From positions 14,290,504 through 14,354,503 of the forward strand of contig AP025066.1 in the NCBI GenBank assembly GCA_036186865.1: DNA of 64,000 nt, written 5' to 3'. The position numbers were made by a program, and so were the translations under genes. Positions 57,666-64,000 of the stretch are shown one piece after another. The stretch comes from Eustoma russellianum (Eukaryota > Streptophyta > Magnoliopsida > Gentianales > Gentianaceae). The first letter of the stretch is position 1, and every line of letters begins with the position of its first letter. The notes beneath the pieces are model-generated. The model had not been told where the DNA came from. It saw only the letters and a program-made list of their open reading frames with translations, and did no database searches.

Positions 57666-57806
57666 AAGGATATGGAACGACGTGTTGGGTTGGGAGATTC
57701 GAATTGCTCGACGTAGACGTTGTTGATTTCTCTTGTCCAAGAAGGCGGTGTTTGCGCCATTGTCCCACACAAGGGTTGATCAAAGGTGTCTTTTGGAGTT
57801 GAAAGG
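57666..57806 (+). repeat. Misplaced piece of E6 LTR inside pol
   Basis: From GGATATGGAACGACGTG to TTTTGGAGTTGAAAG this matches the U5 end of the E6 LTR (about 60021-60160) almost base for base. It replaces the roughly 21 codons expected between HEGY and AHGG (LFKEHKLCVPMC... in E5) and brings an in-frame TGA at 57800-57802. Confidence 0.9.
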
Positions 57807-57823
57807 CTCATGGAGGCAGACTA

Positions 57824-58987
57824 ATGGGACACTTTGGGGTTTTTAAGACGTTGGAAACCTTAAAAGAGCATTTTTTTTGGCCCCACATGAGAATGGATGT
57901 GGAGAGAGTTTGTGGAAGTTGCCTCACCTGTAAGCAAGCAAAATCAACCACGCACCCCCATGGACTTTATACTCCCTTGGCCGTACCTTCTTCACCATGG
58001 GTAGACTTGTCTATGGACTTCGTCTTGGGCTTGTCTAGGACACAAACTGGGATGGATAGTGTGTTTGTTGTCGTAGATCGATTTTCTAAGATGGCACACT
58101 TTATTGCATGCAAGAAAGCCGATGATGCTTCCCATGTTGCACACTTGTTCTTCAAAGAAGTTGTCCGTTTGCATGGTATGCCTTGCACAATTGTGAGTGA
58201 TAGAGATACTAAGTTTTTGAGTCATTTTTGGAGAGTCCTTTGGGGAAAGCTTGGTACTAAACTTTTGTTTTCTACCACGGCCCATCCTCAAACTGACGGC
58301 CAAACTGAGGTAGTTAATAGGACTTTATCACAATTGTTGCGTGCATTGATTAAAAAGAATCTTAGACATTGGGAAGCATGCTTACAACATATTGAATTTG
58401 CATATAACAGGACAGTGCATAGTGGGTCGTTGTATTCACCTTTTGAGGTTGTTTATGGTTTCAATCCCCATTCCCCACTTGACTTACTTCCTATTCCTGT
58501 AAATGAACGTGCTAGTCTTGATGGTAAGAACAAAGCTGAAATGATTAAGAAATTGCATGCTAAGGTCAAATTGCAACTTGAACGTAAAAATGAACAATAT
58601 GCTAGGAAGGCTAATAAAAATAGAAAACATGTTTCATTTGTTCCTGGCGATCTTGTTCGGTTGCATTTGCGCAAAGCTAGGTTTCCTACCGAGAGGAAGT
58701 CCAAGCTCATGCCGAGGGGAGATGGACCTTTCAAGGTCCTACAAAAGGTTGGTGAAAATGCTTATGTTCTTGATCTTCCGCCGGACAGGTATGGTTCTAT
58801 CTCTCACACTTTTAATGTTAGCGATCTTACTCCTTTTGAGCATTTTGATGACTTTGATTCGAGGTCAAATCCTTTTGAGGAGGGGGGATTGATGAGGCTC
58901 AAGATCCTTCTCATGATAATCTTGCACAAGGACCCTCCAACGAGACACGTAGGGGTCCCTTTACAAGAGGCCAAGCGAGACGACTAG
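57824..58987 (+). pseudogene. pol: E6 integrase, open and running into the 3' LTR
   Basis: The open frame covers HHCC (HFGVFKTLE ... CGSCLTCKQAKS), the DDE core (VDLSMDFVLG; VSDRDTKFL; QTDGQTEVVNRTL), the C-terminal domain (PGDLVRLHLRKARFPTERKS; VLDLPPDRYGSISHTFNVSD) and FDSRSNPFEEGG encoded over the PPT. It then reads 98 bases into the LTR, ending at 58987. It is intact in itself but lacks its upstream reading frame because of the LTR insert and earlier lesions. Confidence 0.88.
58877..58889 (+). other. E6 polypurine tract, inside the coding frame
   Basis: GAGGAGGGGGGAT directly before TGATGAGG of the 3' LTR; codons for E-E-G-G. Confidence 0.9.
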
Positions 58988-60197
58988 GTTTTGACACTGG
59001 TGCTTTCTTGACAAGGCATGTACAAGAGATGCCAGCACATGGTGGACAGCATTGGATGCTCATCATTGAGGCTGTGACTTGATTATCCTTGAGTCTATTG
59101 ATGTAAGGGTTGGTGGGAATGCAGGATGGTCATTTCATGCGTTGTCACCATAATATCGAGTCTAGTTGTTTGTGTTTTCTTTGTTTTGGATCTAATATAT
59201 TCTATAGCGTCTTTTAATGTGTGTTTCTAGTGCTAATGGCTGTGTTTGAGTGTTTTCTAAGGTGACAAGGCTAAATAAGGAAGGTGGCTTGAAGAGTCCC
59301 TATCTTTCAAGAAGGCAGCCGGACACCAGTCGGTATTTTGGATGCCCAGATCGGAGTACCGATCCAATTGTGTTCAAACCACTTGGAGGTTTTAGATAAC
59401 TCAATTTGGAAGGATTTTTATGCTTTGCACTTTTCTTAATTCGGGCTATAAGATGGACTAAAAGCAGATGCAAGTTGGGAGTCCAGAATAGAAAGTACTG
59501 AAGTTCACTGGATGGATACCTAGTCTTTGGAAGCCCGTATCTCTGTCAAGAAGAGTCCAAATGAGGCGATTCAAAAGCCCAAATTCAAGAGAAATTTATT
59601 AGCTACAACTTTGCTGAAGAGTGCAAACCCTAATGCGGCGTCTAGAAGCGGGTATAAGTCAACAACCGACAGGATGTATTCCAGGACTAGATTTTAGAGA
59701 TTTGGATTATGAAATCTTCTTTGATTAGCTTGTCTTTTATGTAGATTTGATTTAGATTGATAGGTAATAATGTGAAGACTTTTATTTATCATTTATCTTT
59801 TAGGAATAGCCAAAATATAGCTTTATATAAGGTAGGAAATGTAGCAAGAGAAAACAGTTTTCTCAGACTTTGAATTTCAGGTTTCATACCAAATTTTTTG
59901 GTAATTTTGTGCTTGCAACCGTGGGTTGCTTGGAGTGTTTTCCTTTGGTTTTCATAAATTAAAAATCAAGGCTAGATCCAATCAAGGTTTGAGCAAACCT
60001 AGTTGGTGAATCACAATCCAAGGATACGGAACGACGTGTTGGGTTGGGAGATTCAAATTGCTCGACGTAGACGTTGTTGATTTCTCTTGTCCAAGAAGGT
60101 GGTGTTTGCGCCATTGTCCCACACAAGGGTTGATCAAAGGTGTCTTTTGGAGTTGAAAGAAGCGGTCGTTATTTTCATACGATCCAAGATCGTATCA
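58890..60197 (+). repeat. E6 3' LTR
   Basis: 1308 bp, pair of 50959-52269, ending GATCGTATCA. TATATAA at 59824-59830. Confidence 0.95.
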
Positions 60198-63100
60198 GAA
60201 GTCCAAATGAGTTTTTCTGCAAAATTTTGTTGGCGGGCCATAATGGGTCACCATTATTAAGGTCCAAATGCATAGGTAAGAGCATGGGAGGTGGGTGGTC
60301 TCACCAAAGTGCTTCAGCATGCTTCATGCTTCAAAATCACCATTTTGAGCTTAAAGAAAAATTTTAGGATATGCATAGCCTTGCTTTGAGCATTGATGTG
60401 ATTTAAACCTTCTTTTTTGTTTTTTCTCAGACATTCTATGAGTTTTTCATCCGTTGGAAAGGATAGGACAGAGTCTAAACATGTCGGTTAAGTTCAAAGA
60501 GCCCTAAACATGATGAAATTGCATTTGGCAGTTTGAATTCCAAATGGGTTTTTCTACAAAACATTTGTTGAAGGACCACAATGGGTTACCAATATTGAGG
60601 TCCAAAAAATATAGATAAGATCATGTGAAGTGTGTGTGCTGACCAAAGTGCTTCAACGGCTTCAACAAAAAGTTTAAAGCAAAATGGGTTTTTCTGTAGA
60701 ATTTTGTTGAAGAACCACAATGGGTTACCAATATTGAGGTCCAAAAGGCATAGGTAAGAGCATGGGAAGGGGGTGCGCTAACTAAAGTGCTTCAACGTAC
60801 TTTGTACTTCAGAATTACTGATTTAAGCTTAAATGAAGATTTTTGTATGCATAGCCTTGCATTGGGAATTGATTTGCCTTAAAGTTTTTTTGTGTTTCTC
60901 AGACCTTTGACACGTTTTTCATCTACTGGAGAGGATAGGATAGAGTCTGAACATGTCGGTTAAGTTCTAAGAGTCCTAAAATGATGAAATTGTATTCGCC
61001 GATTTAAAGTCCAAATGGGTTTTTTTGCAAAAATTTTTTGACGGACCATAATGGGTCACCATTATTAAGCTCCAAAAGCATAGGTAAGAGCATGGGATGT
61101 GGGTGGTCTGACCAAAGTGCTTCAGCATGGTTCATGCTTCAGAATCATCGTTTTGAGCTTAAAGGAAGATTTTAGGATATGCATAGCCTTGCTTTGGGCA
61201 TTGATGTGCTTTAAACATTCTTTTTCGTTTTTCTCAGACATTCTATGCGTTTTTCATCCGTTGGAAAGGATAGGACAGAGTCTAAACATGTCGGTTAAGT
61301 TCAAAGAGCCCTAAACATGACGAAATTGCATTTGGCGATTTGAATTCCAAATGGGTTTTTCTGCAAAACTTTTGTTGAAGGAAAACAATGGGTTACCAGT
61401 ATTGAGGTCCAAAAAATATAGGTAAGAGCATGTGAAGTGTGTGGGCTGACCAAAGTGCTTCAACGTGCTTCGTGCTTCAAAATCAACGTTTTGAGCTTAA
61501 ATGAAGATTTTAGGGTATGCATAGCATTGCTTTGGGCATTGTTTTGATTTAAACTTTTGTTTTTGGTGTTTCTCAGATCTTCGACACGTTTTTCATTCGC
61601 TGGAAAGGATAGGATAGATTCTAAACATGTCGGTTAAGTTTTAAGAGTCCTACATATGACGAAATTGCATTTGCCAATTTGATGTCCAAAATGGGTTTTT
61701 CTAGAAAATTTTGTTGAAGGACCACAATGGGTTACCAATACTGACGTCCAAAAGGCATAGGTAAGATCATGGGAAATGTGTGGGTGGATCAAAGTGCTAC
61801 AAGGTGCTTCGTGCTTCAGAATTACTCTTTTGAGCTTAATGAAGATTATAGGGTATGCATAGCCTTGCTTTGGGAAGTGATTTGATTTACACTTTTTTTT
61901 TTGGTTTTTATCAGAACTTCGACACATTTTTCATCCGCTGGAAAGGATAGGTTAGAGTCTAAACATGTTGGTTAAGTTCTAAGAGTCATACATGTGACGA
62001 AATCGCATTTGCCGATTTGAAATCAAAAATGAGTTTTTTTTTGGAAATTTTATTTGAAGGACCACAGTGGGTTACCAATATGACGTCCAAAAGGAATAGG
62101 TAAGATCATGGGAAGTGTGTGGGCGGATCAAAGTGCTTCAACGTGCTTCGTGCTTCAGAATTACTGCTTTGAGTTTAAATGAAGATTTTAGGGTATGCTA
62201 GCCTTTCTTTGGGCATTGATTTGCTTTAAACTTATTTTTGGTGTTTCTGAGACCTTCGACATGTTTTTCATCCGCTGGAAAGGATACGATAGAGTCTAAA
62301 CATGTCGGTTAAGTTCTAAGAGTTCTAAACATGACGAAATTGCATTAGCTTATTTGAAGTCCAAAATGGGCGTTTCTGCAAAATTTTGTTGAAAAACCAC
62401 AATAGGTTACCAATATTGAGGTGCAAAACGCATAGGTAAGAGCATGGGAAGGGGGTGCGCTAACCAAAGTGCTTCAACGTGCGTCGTGCTTCAGAATTAC
62501 TGTTTTGAGCTTAAATGAAGATTTTGGTATGCATAGACTTGCTTTGGGAATTGATTTCCCTTAAGGTTTTTTTGGTGTTTCTCAGAAATTTGACAAGTTT
62601 TTCATCTGCTGGAGAGGATAGGATAGAGTCTGAACATGTTGATTAAGTTCTAAAAGTCCTAAACATGATGAAATTGTATTTGCCGATTTGAAGTCCAATT
62701 GAGTTTTTCTGCAAAATTTTGTTGGCGGACCATAATGGGTCACCATTATTAAGGTCCAAATGCATTGGTAAGAGCATGGGAGGTGGGTGGTCTGACCAAA
62801 GTGCTTCAGCATGCTTCATGCTTCAAAATCACCATTTTGAGCTTAAAGGAAAGTTTTAGGATATGCATAGCCTTGCTTTGAGCATTGATGTGATTTAAAC
62901 CTTCTTTTTTGTTTTTTCTCAGACATTCTATGAGTTTTTCATCCGTTAGAAAGGATAGGACAGAGTCTAAACATGTCGGTTAAGTTCAAAGAACACTAAA
63001 CATGATGAAATTGCATTTGGCAATTTGAATTCCAAATGGGTTTTTCTGCAAAACATTTGTTGAAGGACCACAATGGGTTACCAATATTGAGGTCCAAAAA

Positions 63101-64000
63101 ATATAGATAAGATCATGTGAAGTGTGTGTGCTGACCAAAGTGCTTCAACGGCTTCGTGCTTCAGAATCAACGTTTTGAGCTTAAATGAAGATTTTAGGCT
63201 ATGGATAGCATTGCTTTGGGCATTGTTTTACTTTAAACTTTTTTTCGTGCTTCTCAGATCTTCGACATGTTTTTCATCCACCGGAAAGGGTAGGATAGAT
63301 TCTAAACATGTCAGTTAAGTTTTAAGAGCCCTACATGTGACGAAATTACATTGGCCGATTTGATGTTCAAAATGGGTTTTTCTGGAAAATTTTGTTGAAG
63401 GACCACAATGGGTTACCAATATTGACGTCCAAAAGGCATAGGTAAGATAATGAGAAGTGTGTGGGCGGATCAAAGTGCTTTAACGTGCTTCGTGCTTCAG
63501 AATTACTCTTTTGAGCTTAATGAAGATTTTAGCGTATGTATAACCTTGCTTTGGGAATTGATTTGATTTAAACTTTTTTTTTGGTTTTTCTCAGACCTTC
63601 GACATGTTTTTCATCCGCTGGAAAGGATAGGATAGAGTTTAAACATGTCGGTTAAGTTCTAAGTGTCCTACATGTGACGATATTGCATTTGCCTATTTGA
63701 AGTCAAACATGGGTTTTTCTGGAAATTTTATTTGAAGGACCACAAATTCCACAATGGGTTACCAATATGACGTCCAAAAGGCATAGGTAAGAGCATGGGA
63801 AGTGTGTGGGCGGATCAAAGTGCTTCAACGTGCTTCGTGCTTCAGAATTACTGCTTTGAGGTTAAATGAAGATTTTAAGGTATGCTAGCCTTGCTTTGGG
63901 CATTGATTTGCTTTAAACTTTTTTTTGGTGTTTTTGAGACCCTCGACACGTTTTTCATCCGCTGTAAAGGATACGATAGATTCTAAACATGTCGGTTAAG
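60198..64000. repeat. Satellite block 4, to window end
   Basis: About 11 monomers beginning with the E6 TSD copy GAAGT (60198-60202). 60684-63145 repeats 48950-50958 plus 60203-60665 with very high identity, a tandem duplication of about 2.47 kb. The array continues past the right edge. No gene. Confidence 0.95.
60666..60683 (-). repeat. Inverted 18-bp satellite fragment at a duplication junction
   Basis: CAAAAAGTTTAAAGCAAA is the reverse complement of the satellite word TTTGCTTTAAACTTTTTG. It sits between a monomer cut at about 60665 and a monomer resuming at AATGGGTTTTTCTG. Confidence 0.8.

Larger units (their letters stand above)
50959..60197 (+). mobile_element. E6: Ty3/gypsy element, near complete, inactivated
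   Basis: 9,239 bp. LTRs 50959-52269 and 58890-60197 (TGATGAGGCTC...GATCRTATCA) differ by about 30 or more changes, including a 6-bp indel, by eye. TSD GAAGT, exact Met-tRNA PBS and PPT are present. Gag, then PR-RT-RH-INT. It shares LTR-end and leader sequence with E3 and protein similarity with E5. Pol runs into the 3' LTR. Confidence 0.93.

Overview
This window looks like repeat-dense, probably pericentromeric or centromeric, nuclear DNA of a flowering plant, most likely a eudicot. It is AT-rich. I see no intact host gene, no rRNA or tRNA gene, and no prokaryotic gene organisation. Nearly all of it is a tandem satellite (monomer about 334 bp) interrupted by nested LTR retrotransposons. Most boundaries were fixed by paired LTRs, 5-bp target-site duplications (TSDs), primer-binding sites (PBS) and polypurine tracts (PPT) read directly in the sequence. 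Element numbers E0 to E6 are my own.

Layout. (E0) <1-14418, minus strand: 5' part of a Ty3/gypsy element (gag-like frame, long leader, 5' LTR); its pol lies off the left edge. E0 is split in its leader by (E1) 2568-13440, plus strand, a SIRE/Maximus-like Ty1/copia element with 2.5-kb LTRs, TSD AAGTC and a heavily broken gag-pol. Satellite block 1 runs 14419-19112. (E3) 19113-35765, plus strand, is a gypsy element inserted in the satellite. It has lost nearly all its coding region and carries (E2) 20416-27650, minus strand, a young copia element with an uninterrupted 1344-residue gag-pol; a captured antisense fragment of a plastid-type pyruvate dehydrogenase E2 gene (28285-28804); and (E4) 28805-about 34372, minus strand, a SIRE-like copia truncated at its 5' side. 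Satellite block 2 runs 35766-39595. (E5) 39596-48464, minus strand, is a nearly complete gypsy element with TSD TAATG. Satellite block 3 runs 48465-50958. (E6) 50959-60197, plus strand, is a second nearly complete gypsy of another family, related to E3, with TSD GAAGT. Satellite block 4 runs 60198-64000 and leaves the window.

How the parts relate. E3, E5 and E6, all Ty3/gypsy, sit directly in the satellite, and E0 also abuts it. The three copia elements sit only inside other elements, each antisense to its host and each in or next to the host's leader. In E5 and E6 the pol frame runs through the PPT into the 3' LTR. That architecture, with satellite residence, suggests the CRM (centromeric) chromovirus clade, but this is inference. 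Only E2 looks coding-competent. E1, E4, E5 and E6 carry identifiable inactivating lesions, including a lost RT catalytic Asp in E5, a stop at the integrase catalytic Glu in E4, and a misplaced piece of LTR inside E6 pol. The satellite shows higher-order repeats and a recent tandem duplication of about 2.47 kb whose junction holds an 18-base inverted fragment.
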